Below the pieces are notes generated by a model. The model searched no databases and had not been told where the DNA came from. It saw only the letters and a program-made list of their open reading frames with translations. Of a DNA stretch of 64,000 nt, positions 1 to 48,572 are shown in pieces. The DNA is from Physella acuta (lineage: Eukaryota; Mollusca; Gastropoda; Physidae): assembly GCF_028476545.1 (NCBI RefSeq), contig NW_026732268.1, positions 157,501 to 221,500 of the forward strand, given 5' to 3'. Position 1 is the first letter of the stretch. Each line of letters begins with the position of its first letter. Both the position numbers and the translations under genes were made by a program.

Positions 1-570
1 GCCTAATTGGCCTAATCATATACTGCTGCCTAGGCAGCTGGAGGACACCCATTATTTTCTTTAGTCATTCATTATAGTAGCCCTCCGTATCCCTAGGGCA
101 TGGCGCTCACTAAAACAAGTGTATGCGCCGTAGTGCTCACGGACGGAGCCATGGGCGCCGGTTGATGCACTTGTGCAGTTTGACCGTTGAATTAAGCAGT
201 AACCCTGACCTCTTGTGCTGGACACCCAATTAACTGACCCCAGGTGCTAAGAAAGCGGCTGGGGAACTCCGGGTGGCAAACCGAACCGCCTTACTGTCAT
301 AGGGCCGCTCTCCGAACGAAAAAGAAAATAATGGCAGAAAACCTTACAGGAGTCCGTTTCTTTCTGGCTTCTCTTCGAGGGGGGTGGGGAGGCTCTACTT
401 CTCGTGTGTAGGGTTGTGGTAGGAAATTTCAGGGTCAGTAGAGTTGTCTGAATTATTCTAAACGACTTCCCAATGTTTCTTAGCGATTGGATCATTTTTG
501 TATTTATTTTAATGCATAAAGGGCAAGGAGACAAACAAAAATCTTTAAGTAGCGTCATTTTAACTAGAGA
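1..570. repeat. Interspersed repeat remnant, Helitron-like family
   Basis: GC-rich blocks with GGCGCC-type words, plus ATTATTCTAAACGACTTCCC near 454. The same wording recurs near 7470 and 39750. The 103-codon minus frame here (247-558) matches no protein I know and is treated as a chance frame. Confidence 0.35.
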
Positions 571-1746
571 TAAATTAGATCAACAAACAAATAAGGTTAA
601 AACTAGAAAAAACATTGAAACATTTTCGACGTAGCTTGTTGTGCAGGTTTGTGGCGGTGGGGTAGAGAGTTTTTAGCGATGTGTGTACAGTTGCGAGTGC
701 CGGCTGCCAATCTCACAAAAGAGTTAATGTTCAAGTTTATTTATAGGCTAATTCTATCAAAGACTTGCCCCACAATGCCTATAGTAAAGTAAAGTTTCCC
801 TTTCAAACCTGACGGTCTATGGGGCAAGTGAAGTAGAGTTCACTTGTTTCTGTGACCTCGGCTTATGAAGAGATAGTGTGGTCAGCACTATGCCCAGCCG
901 CCTTTACTTTCCCAACGTGAGTTAGGTACCCATCAGAGTTGGGTGGACTCAGGGACGGTCTACGGACTAGATTTTTAAAAAGTCAACAAGCAAAACAAAT
1001 CATATTATTTTTCTTGGGCGAATATACTTGCCAGTGTTGTATTATTTCTCGACAAAATTTCGTATGGTTTTTTTTTCTTGAGTTATATCAATTCTAACAT
1101 TAAGTTTGTCTGGCACTGTGCTGTAATCGAGTCGGAAAAGTGTTCTTAAAGATGCCCTTACACTATACTAAATAAATATCAGAAAAACACTTTAATATAC
1201 TACAGCCCTCTTTTTCCATAAAAGTTGTGCTATACAGATAGTGATAGACAATTGAGTATTACAATTTGTTTTGGGTGAGATTAGTATTAAAATAAATCAG
1301 GCAGTGTGGAGACAGATGAAAACTTATGATTACACAACATACCGCAGTTTTTTTCAATTACAAAAAAAATCACCCCCATTGGATGCCCCCCCCCCCCCCC
1401 CCTGTACGCCACTGGTCCAGCGACTCATCCACACCCCTAACGAACACAAGCAATTGAGAGGTGGAACAGCTGTCCAGCGACTCATCCACTGCAATTGAAA
1501 AATGGCGTAACTTGCTTGCGTTTTTTGCTATTTGAGTCACAATGTTTTCACCAATGTCTGCAACACGGTGGGCAATGGTGAATTTTCTGGTTACAGTTCC
1601 TCAGCCACCTCCATCAAACATTTTTTTTCCGTGGACAAAAAGATCTCTGCAGGCCACATGCGGCACGCAGGCCGTAGTTTGGAGACCACCTGCTCTAGTA
1701 GTAGTTTCATTTTTTATAAACCTGAAACATGCTTTGATGAAAGTTT
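571..1746. other. Intergenic DNA downstream of METTL14, no gene seen
   Basis: Contains a small stem-loop (CAAGTGAA at 825-832 pairing with TTCACTTG at 839-846), a poly-C run at 1386-1402 and transposon-like text at 1540-1700. No conserved frame was found. Confidence 0.5.
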
Positions 1747-2136
1747 GAGAAAGTTGTCTTGTACAAATTGAGAAAGTTGTCTTGTATAAATTGAGAAAGT
1801 TGTCTTGTACAAATTGAGAAAGTTGTCTTGTACAAATTGAGAAAGTTGTCTTGTATAAATTGAGAAAGTTGTCTTGTACAAATTGAGAAAGTTGTCTTGT
1901 ATAAATTGAGAAAGTTGTCTTGTACAAATTGAGAAAGTTGTCTTGTATAAATTGAGAAAGTTGTCTTGTATAAATTGAGAAAGTTGTCTTGTACAAATTG
2001 AGAAAGTTGTCTTGTACAAATTGAGAAAGTTGTCTTGTACAAATTGAGAAAGTTGTCTTGTACAAATTGAGAAAGTTGTCTTGTACAAATTGAGAAAGTT
2101 GTCTTGTACAAATTGAGAAAGTTGTCTTGTACAAAG
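1747..2136. repeat. 23-bp minisatellite, about 17 copies
   Basis: The unit begins GAGAAAGTTGTCTTGTA and continues CAAATT; variants are C/T at one site. The array ends at the predicted METTL14 poly(A) signal. It stays open in all three minus frames because the unit lacks stops; this is not a gene. Confidence 0.95.
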
Positions 2137-2142
2137 TTTATT
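2137..2142 (-). terminator. Poly(A) signal AATAAA for METTL14
   Basis: TTTATT on the plus strand reads AATAAA on the minus strand, about 290 nt past the stop. It is the first canonical signal after the gene. Cleavage 10-30 nt further would fall inside the 23-bp array 1747-2136. Confidence 0.65.
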
Positions 2143-2428
2143 CATGAAATTAAATGATCACCAAAAATTTCACATGAAGTAATTAGCACAAATGTTTATA
2201 CTGTAGGGAACATGCACATATATTAAAACACCAGGCATGTAAAATGCTGTAGTTTTCTATGTGATGGTGGTAAATGCTGTAGTTTTCTATGTGAAGGAAA
2301 GCAAAATTTCAGTACTTTTTTTGCTAAAACTTTTGCCATTAAAAAAAATGTGGAAGAATGGGATAGCCTAAGAGGTACATGACACATGCTTGTTAAATTC
2401 TAAATGCATGAGCCCTTCAGTGGTCTGG
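2143..2428 (-). other. METTL14: METTL14 3' untranslated region
   Basis: Non-coding stretch between the stop codon and the predicted poly(A) signal. It holds a short duplicated segment (around 2253-2305, TAAATGCTGTAGTTTTC twice). The cleavage site is not visible from sequence alone. Confidence 0.6.
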
Positions 2429-41723
<39,295 letters not shown>

Positions 41724-42540
41724 AGTAATAATAACTTGATAGATCTTGGCTATATTTTATTTGTTGAAAAATTAAGTGGAAGTAACCCAAATAAACATAT
41801 TAGGTTTACAAACTTAGCCTACAACTGAACTAAAAATTTTAGTAAAATTAAACTTATGTTACTAAGATATCTAGATACAAATCTAGATACTAGATAAGTT
41901 TATAAATTTAATTTAAGCCATTCTTTGTTGACACAACTGTCTTATTACACCACGTTTACACTTACTGCATGTTTAGTATACATGTCTAGAACATGTAGTC
42001 TGCTAAAAGTTAATTTTATCTGGAAACATTATCTCACACTTACAGAACATTTTATATAATATTTTAGAAAACAAACATGACCTTTGACCTCTTGAAATTT
42101 ATAACCCTGAGACCAACAACTGATAAATTTAACCTGCTTAGCAGCGTCCATGACTTCTTCCGCAAACTTAAAATTAAAGCATATTTTCAAAGAATTATTT
42201 TGACAACCATCCCCCAGGATTTAATCAAAATAACATAGAAGATGACTTATTTTATAAGCTCGCAATAAGATAATCGCATTAAACCCTGAATTTTAATTCC
42301 TCAAAAAAAACCACCTTAACCTCTTTAGCCACCATACAGAGTACGAACTAAATAACTTTAAACCTGCTAGCAAAAGTTACCATCAAATCCTACAGACTAT
42401 GGTAGTAGAGACTTATAGAACTAGACTAGATCTAGTAACTTTGAATTCAGTAATAAAATAATAATTTTAAAACATAATGTCCTATATTGAAAAGAAATTT
42501 GTTTCTATTAGACATGTTTTTTAACCTAGATTAATCATTT
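41724..42540 (-). promoter_or_regulatory. METTL14 5' leader and upstream region
   Basis: AT-rich, with no TATA box or CpG island that I would call. Two short minus-strand pieces end in donor-like GTTAA (ATGGACGCTGCTAAGCAG at 42155-42138, ATGGTGGCTAAAGAG at 42334-42320). They could be leader exons, but their frames do not join METTL14. The start site is not visible. Confidence 0.35.
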
Positions 42541-42643
42541 TGAAGTTATCTATCGTTTTAAGTACGTAAAATCGACCGAGACTATTACTAACTACTTGTA
42601 ACTACTAGTAATGTGAAAAAAAAGGTGACTCATTAAATTTTTA
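42541..42643. repeat. Stray left terminus of the long-TIR transposon family
   Basis: TTATCTATCGTTTTAAGTAC to GTGACTCATTAAA: a 100-bp terminus directly in front of a second, complete left end. Confidence 0.65.
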
Positions 42644-43033
42644 GGTAATCTATCACTTTATGTACGTAAAATCTTCGGAGGATAGTAATGTGAAAAGAAG
42701 GTGCCTCATTAAATTTTAGTAATTATGTTTTGAAAGTTACAAAAATGTTTCAAAGTTTTATTCATGTACCTGTTTTAAACAATTTTATTAAAACTTTTCA
42801 GTAATAAATAATAACTAGCTATATTTTCGTCAGTTGCAACAAAGCTCGTTTACTTCAGCAGCCATCTTGTTTAAATTTTTTTTGGTAAACTTATAGCGGG
42901 AGATTCAGGGGAAGCCACTCTATTTTACAAATGGCTGCTGAGCAAATATTTCTCGCAAACACTGCTGTTTAAAGTTAATTTCTGGCCTATACTACTATAG
43001 GCCTATTGATTTAGTATTAATATAGAATCTTTT

Positions 43034-43949
43034 CCCACGTTTTCTTTAACTTGCTTTCGCCTCTGTTTGTTTGTTTGTTTGTTTTTCCAATCAAATCTTG
43101 CGATCGAAATTTCGGGCACTTCCCAGTTAGCTAGCGCGCTGAAATTTTCAGGGAAGCTTTGTTTCGGATGACAATAGAATATTCAACTGTTATTATTACT
43201 AAATTGATCAATGGAAACATTTTATTGATCATTTTATACCCCTATATAATTGTACAAAAAACGTGGGGGAAAAGGGACATAACCCAGTAACTGTAATTTG
43301 ATGAAAACAAGGTTCGGTACTCTCCTTCTTTTTCTTACTGAGTTGTTGTCACGCGGTGTTTGTCTACAAACAACCAGAACGTAACAACTGGTGGCCAGTA
43401 TGGGGGAGACGATATGGTCGAGTGGTTTGGCACACGATTGCTAACCCACTCGACACGGGTTCAAATCTATGTGTTCTAGTCAGTAACGTATTCACACAAC
43501 GTGTTTTTTACGAGTTGTCTTTTTACGAGTTGTCTTCGTTTACCCAAAAAATAAGTGAAAAGATAAAATCGATAGCAAGATTTCAATGCAAACAAACAGA
43601 CAAAGACTAAAAAGTAGAAAATAATAATCATTTAAAAAGTTTAAAAAAACCCACGTTTTCTGATTGAACTAAAAAGTAGAAAATAAATGCTATACATCAC
43701 AATAATGCAAGCGATCACTCTACTATAAGCGATGAAAAACGTGGGGCGCCGTGATTTTCTTACAGTTTCTAATACTGTTGACTCTCTACAAGCTCCCTAA
43801 TAAAAGTCAATAGTACTATCTAATCAATAGTAATATAACTTTTACTTCGGCGCCCCACGTTTTTCATCGCTTATAGTAGAGTGATCGCTTGCATTATTGT
43901 GATGTATAGCATTTATTTTCTACTTTTTAGTTCAATCAGAAAACGTGGG
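43034..43949. mobile_element. Inserted module A: CCCACGTTTT ends, tRNA-like core, palindrome
   Basis: 916 bp bounded by CCCACGTTTTCT and, reversed, CCCACGTTTTCT. Order: a conserved 5' block (GCGCTGAAATTTTCAGGGA), a tRNA-like sequence, a copy of GACTAAAAAGTAGAAAATA, then a large palindrome. The related module B is in transposon B. Confidence 0.65.
43408..43479 (+). pseudogene. tRNA-like sequence, Ser(GCT)-like
   Basis: GACGATATGGTCGAGTGG has the layout of tRNA-Ser. The A box is TGGTCGAGTGG (43415-43425), the loop TTGCTAA (anticodon GCT) and the B box GGTTCAAATC (43458-43467). Acceptor and T stems do not pair and the long Ser variable arm is missing, so it is not a functional tRNA. Confidence 0.45.
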
Positions 43950-43980
43950 TTTTTTAAAACTTTTTTAATGATTATTATTT
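43619..43980. repeat. Large palindrome, about 132-bp arms, 98-nt loop
   Basis: Left arm 43619-43750, right arm 43849-43980, nearly perfect reverse complements (centre-proximal edge GGGGCGCC/GGCGCCCC). Each arm contains AAAACGTGGG and ACTAAAAAGTAGAAAATA. Confidence 0.95.
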
Positions 43981-44541
43981 AAGTATTTAGCCATTGATTT
44001 TGGTTTATTATTCAATTATTGATAATATTTCACACAAATACATCACAATATACATACTTCTATTAAAGCCTTAACTATGAGGCAACTTTGTCACACATTA
44101 CTAGCCTCTGCCGATTTAAATTTACGTAGGCCTACCTTACCTAAAAAAAACTTAGGTAATCAATCGTTTTAAGTATGCAAAAATCACACGCGGCTAGTAA
44201 TGTGAAAAACAGGTAATTCCTTAAATTTTAATAATTATTTCACATTTTGAGGAGGGTTTATGTTTTGAAAAATACAAAAATGTTTCCTTGTTTCATTTAT
44301 GTACCTGTTTTTAAACAATTGAATTAAAACTTTTCTTCAGTAATAAATGAAGACTAGCGATGTTTACAACAGATGCAACCATGCTCATTTACTAGATCTA
44401 TAGCAGCCATCTTGTTGTTTTTTTTAAAATAATGGCGCGAAATTCAGGGGAAGCCACTATATTTTACAAATGGCTGCTGTTTATATAGCAAATCTTGCTC
44501 GCAAACATTGCTGTTTAAAGTTAATTTCTGGCTTATTTTAA

Positions 44542-45247
44542 CACGTTTTTATTAACTCAGCTTCGCGTGTGTTTGTTTGTTGTTAAAATTGACATCGAAA
44601 ATTAGCCCACTTCTGATTGCTCTATAGATCTGAAATTTGGCATGCAGGCTACTTTCGCCTAACAATTTCAGATGCAATCATAAAAACTAGCAATTAGAGA
44701 CCGTAATTAGCTTAATTTAATTACGCCCTAAGGACCATAAAATTGAGGACATGATTTCTAAAGATACCGACAAGACTGGAGGCCTATTGACACAGTTACT
44801 TCGGCCCCAATCGATGTGAGCGCGCTGGCCGTGATCGTATAGTGGTTAGTACTTCGCGTTGTGGCCGCGACAACCCAGGTTCGAATCCTGGTCGCTCAAG
44901 ATTTTTAGTCCGTGTATTTATAAACACTTAGTCAAGTCATACTTAATCAAGTCATTGGATAAAGTAGAAAATAAACTATATAAAAAACTTTTTTTAAAAA
45001 CCACGTTTTTCATGTGTAGCAACGGACTAAAAAGGAGAAAATAAAATACTTAAAAAAAACTTTTTAAAAAACCACGTTTTTCTTGTGGACTAAAAAGTAG
45101 AAAATAACTATTTACATACATTTGATGACAAAAAACGTGGGTCAGGCAGATGGGTCGGGAAATTTGATGGTGAACGTACCCACGTTTTTTGTCATCAAAT
45201 GTATGTAAATAGTTATTTTCTACTTTTTAGTCCACAAGAAAAACGTG
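44542..45247. mobile_element. Inserted module B: CACGTTTTT ends, tRNA-His core, palindrome
   Basis: 706 bp between CACGTTTTTATTAAC and, reversed, CACGTTTTTCTTGTGG. The 5' block (GACATCGAAAATTAGCCCAC, CTGAAATTTGGCATG) matches module A loosely. After the tRNA come two to three direct repeats of about 76 bp (GGACTAAAAAGTAGAAAATA ... ACCACGTTTTTC), then the palindrome. Confidence 0.66.
44828..44899 (+). tRNA. tRNA-His(GTG)-like gene inside module B
   Basis: GCCGTGATCGTATAGTGGTT is identical to the start of animal tRNA-His. The anticodon stem TCGCG/CGCGA is closed around TTGTGGC (anticodon GTG). The T arm CCAGG/CCTGG is perfect with B box GGTTCGAATCC, and TTTTT lies at 44902-44906. The acceptor stem pairs at only four of seven positions (3' side TCGCTCA), so it is either a decayed gene or a tRNA-derived promoter kept by the transposon. 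Confidence 0.6.
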
Positions 45248-45280
45248 TTTTTTTAAAAAGTTTTTTTTAAGTATTTTATT
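45040..45280. repeat. Large palindrome, about 102-bp arms, 37-nt loop
   Basis: Left arm 45040-45141, right arm 45179-45280. The arms carry ACTAAAAAGTAGAAAATA and CCCACGTTTTTTG words, as in module A. Confidence 0.95.
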
Positions 45281-45452
45281 GATATTATTTAGCCATTGAT
45301 TTAGGTTTATTATTCATTTATCTGTAATATTTGACACCAATATATCACAATATAGATCTAGATCTACTTCTATTAAAGCCTTAACAATGAGGTAACTTTT
45401 TCGTACATCACTAGCTGCGGGCTATTTTACGTACATAAAAAGATAGATTACC

Positions 45453-47732
45453 CTAACTTAAAACGATAGATTACTAATAGGCCCTAATACTAGTATTACT
45501 AGGCCCTAAAAGTTAAAAGGCTAAATATAAATAGTAAACTAAATACAATAGCCTAGGCCTACTAATTTTTATAGGCCTAATTAGTAATTAACTATCCCTA
45601 CAAGGCAGGTCAAATTGACCCGACAGTGCTACATTTTAGTTAATTACCGGTCAACCACTGGACCAATTGTTTTGAGCTTCTAGATATGGTACCTACACAT
45701 ACAATGCTTGATTTCAACATAAAAATGAATGTTTAATTTTGCACGTGTGCATGAGGGTGAGCAGGTTTAGGTTCACTATTCCTCTCCCTACAAACATGGG
45801 TCAAATTGACCCATATACATTTATATAGAGAAAAATTCTACTAGTGTAGGGGAATGTGGTATAAATCCATAGAAGTTTCAAACAACTTCCCTTGGGGCTA
45901 GACTTTTGGGCTCATAAGTTTGTATCCCTTCCTGCCTTACTGAAGTCACCAATTAGAAACAATTTTTCAGCGCCGAAGCACAACAATCCTTTGTTCAACA
46001 TTGTTGATAGCATGTTTTTAGACTCAACCTTCTTGTTACAAATACAAATAAAACTGTAGTGGATTGCTAGGTTTGGGCCTACACATTGAGAATTTGTAAG
46101 GAAAGACATACCAATTGATGACTGCATGGGTTCATTGGCTACTGTATCAATTTGAAAGCGATGAATCAGACCTGAACTTATTTTTGCTGCTGAATTTGGA
46201 AATTAGGGCCATACTGTCAATAAAGTATTAGGAAGTTGTGTAACAGGCTTTGATATAATAAAGATACAGCAGGAAGCAAATATTGATTTGTATCTATCCA
46301 GTCTTTTGCGACAAAAGCCATCTGATGAGGTCAGTTTTATGGTCCGTGGGTGTTAGACCATGTCACCTCAGACAGTCCAACCATAGTTGGGTAAAATAGG
46401 ACAACTCCTTGACCAGCTTTGAAGCACATGGAACCATATTTTGATAAATCAATGGATATTGATATAGAGATGACTAATGTATCAATCTCTGATAACTTTG
46501 TACTTTACATTGGACTAAGTTTTTGGCTACTTATCTGTGTAAAGCATGCATATTGATGCCAAAATGATGACATCAAAATGGAAAGACTGCATGGAATCAT
46601 CCATGTATGGCTCTAGCAATATGCCGCAATGGGCAAACTAAGTGGTTGCTAATGACCATATTTTTCAATTTGCAACTAATGTCCCCAATAAGTTGAAGTG
46701 ACAGCTATTACAAATAGACAGCAGCAGATTTACAAAATGTGTATATTATATATTATCAAAAGAGTTGCTTCTGCCTCAAGTTGAGCTTTGAACACAGAAA
46801 ACTATGTCCTAGCTACTGCAATTCACATTAGATCAAATAAGAAGCCTTCTGAAACCACCCACTGAGTGTTGGGCCCAATAGCGTAATCCAAACAAAAGTT
46901 ATTCTGCGAGATACAATAACATGTTAGATGGTAAAATAACTATTTGTCAAATATATAATATATAGATTCTATCTCTAGTCTATGTAGCTTTACTGTGCAA
47001 ACTGATAATAATTGTGATTAAGTTTTCTTGCATATGAAAAATAAATTGATAGTAAAGGTAAAGTTTTTATATTTAGTAAAGTCTAGTTTTATTTATGCCT
47101 AAAAAGTATAATAATAAAATACTTAAAAATACCTAAAACTAAAATTTTGTGTAGAAATGTGTAAACTTTAATTTTAGTGTCCATTTATCATTAATATAAT
47201 AGTTATGCTATAAAAAATAGGCCTATAGCCCTATACATATGCAATAAATAATAGACATAGATCCTTATGTAAAAAGTATACGGGTCAAAATGACCCGCCT
47301 TGTAGTCGAATACAGTGAAATAGGGTTGTAGGGATAGTAGTACTACACTAGATCTAGTACTAGTATAGTAGTAGTAGTAGTAGGCCTAATTACTAATTTA
47401 CATTTTTAATTTTTAGGTATTTTAGGAGGATTTGTTTTGAAAGTTATAAAAATGTTTCAAAGTTTCATTAATGAAGATTCTACCTGTTTTTAACCAATTG
47501 TATTAAAACTTTTCAGTAAAAAAAAAAGACTAGATCTAGCAATGTTTTTTTATAAGATCCAACCAAGCTCATTTACTTTGGCTGCCATCTTGTTTAAGTT
47601 TTTTTTGTTTATAGTTAGAGATTCAGGGGAAACCACTCTAATTTACATATGGCCGCTGTTTATATAGCTAAACTGCTAATCTTACACGCAAACACTCCTA
47701 TAATATATATAATATAGGCCTATATATATAAT
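45453..47732. mobile_element. Long-TIR transposon G, interrupted by a piggyBac-like relic
   Basis: A stray right end (AAAACGATAGATTAC, 45461) is followed by interior text. The left-arm block (TTTTGAAAGTTATAAAAATG, 47438), CTGCCATCTTG (47581) and ATGGCCGCTG (47649) follow the inserted relic. The outer ends are incomplete. Confidence 0.5.
45596..47333 (-). mobile_element. piggyBac-like transposon relic
   Basis: The ends are CCCTACAAGGC and, reversed, CCCTACAACCC. Just inside are near-palindromes GGTCAAATTGACC (45608) and CGGGTCAAAATGACCCG (47281), and another lies at 45798. This matches the design of piggyBac ends (CCCTA then GCGTAAAATTGACGC). A decayed minus frame (45912-46127, ending KAGRD) may derive from the transposase. 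No TTAA pair was found at the edges and several stops interrupt the interior, so it is inactive. Confidence 0.5.
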
Positions 47733-47734
47733 AT

Positions 47735-47880
47735 GGTAATCTATCGTTTTAGGTACGTAAAATCGCCCGCGGTAATCTATCGCTTTAGCGTAATCAATTC
47801 GGCCGTCACTAGTGACACTAGTAATGTTTAGGTAAAATCTTAGTTTAGCGTCGTAAATTCCAACTTAGCTAGTAATGTGC
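47735..47880. repeat. Three stacked left termini of the long-TIR family
   Basis: GGTAATCTATCGTTTTAGGT at 47735, GGTAATCTATCGCTTTAGCG at 47771 and GGTAAAATCTTAGTTTAGCG at 47831 follow one another in the same direction. They represent three subfamilies. Confidence 0.75.
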
Positions 47881-48150
47881 GATGAAGGTAACTAATGAAT
47901 ATTTCTTTCATTTGGCCATATTTATGTCATATTTTACATAATATAACAGATAATTGAATACCAAATCACAATCCAAGACCAAACCAGTCATAAATATCCT
48001 GGAATAAACTTTAAACTACCCCGTTCGAGACAACAATGAGTAAATACAAGCAGCGGCCATGTTTTAAAAACAATAAATTGTCTATTCGCATGTCTTTTGT
48101 GTTGATTTTGTGGTTTAATATGATTGTTTTGTATTGTTTTAATATATGCC

Positions 48151-48572
48151 GGGGGTCGTCCATAAATGACGTCACACTCGTAGGGGGGAAGGGGGCCCGT
48201 AATTTTGTGACGTTGTGTGTGAGGGGGAGGGGGAGGGGTTCAGATGGTGCGACATCACACTTTTGCATTTTAAAAAAGCAATGTTACAAAACGAATTTTA
48301 GACGTTATTTTGCGTTTTAAAAAACTGTTTTAATACATTGTAATAACAATTGATTAAAATACTCTATTTTGACAGAGTTCAGACAAGATTTTGGAAAAAT
48401 ATAGCTGTTAAAAAAAAATTCAACTGCAATTTTGAGGGGGGGGGGGGTGTAGGCTGAGGTGTGACGTCATTTTAGGGGGGGGGTCTGGCTTTTTGTGACT
48501 ACGTTTGACGGAGGGGAGGGGGGGAGGTAAAAATCGTCAAAAAAAGCGTGACATCATTTATGGATGACCCCC
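48151..48572. mobile_element. MITE with GGGGGTC ends and TGACGTCA boxes
   Basis: 422 bp. The ends are GGGGGTCGTCCATAAATGAC and, reversed, GGGGGTCATCCATAAATGAT, with G-rich interiors near both ends. The superfamily is uncertain because the flanks give no clear duplication beyond TA. Confidence 0.75.

Larger units (their letters stand above)
42644..44141. mobile_element. Long-TIR transposon A, carrying a tRNA/palindrome module
   Basis: The left end is GGTAATCTATCACTTTATGT. The right end, reversed, is GGTAAGGTAGGCCTACG with CTAGTAATGTG inside. The arms contain CAGCAGCCATCTTG (42858) and ATGGCTGCTG (42930). The right arm is split by a module (43034-43949) at TTAATTTCTGGCC. Superfamily not known. 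Confidence 0.7.
44155..45452. mobile_element. Long-TIR transposon B, carrying a tRNA/palindrome module
   Basis: The left end is GGTAATCAATCGTTTTAAGT. The right end, reversed, is GGTAATCTATC. It carries AGCAGCCATCTTG (44402) and ATGGCTGCTG (44471). Module B (44542-45247) sits at the same point of the right arm (TTAATTTCTGGC) as in transposon A. Confidence 0.72.

Noticed and set aside
1601-2145. Frames of 134-177 codons reading QFVQDNFLNLYKTTFSICTR-like text
   Set aside because: A 23-bp stop-free minisatellite. The unique tail (1601-1740) resembles transposon text rather than a gene.
42138-42334. Two mini-frames with ATG and donor-like ends upstream of METTL14
   Set aside because: Joining either to exon 1 gives the wrong frame for the conserved N-terminus. 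Kept only as possible leader exons.
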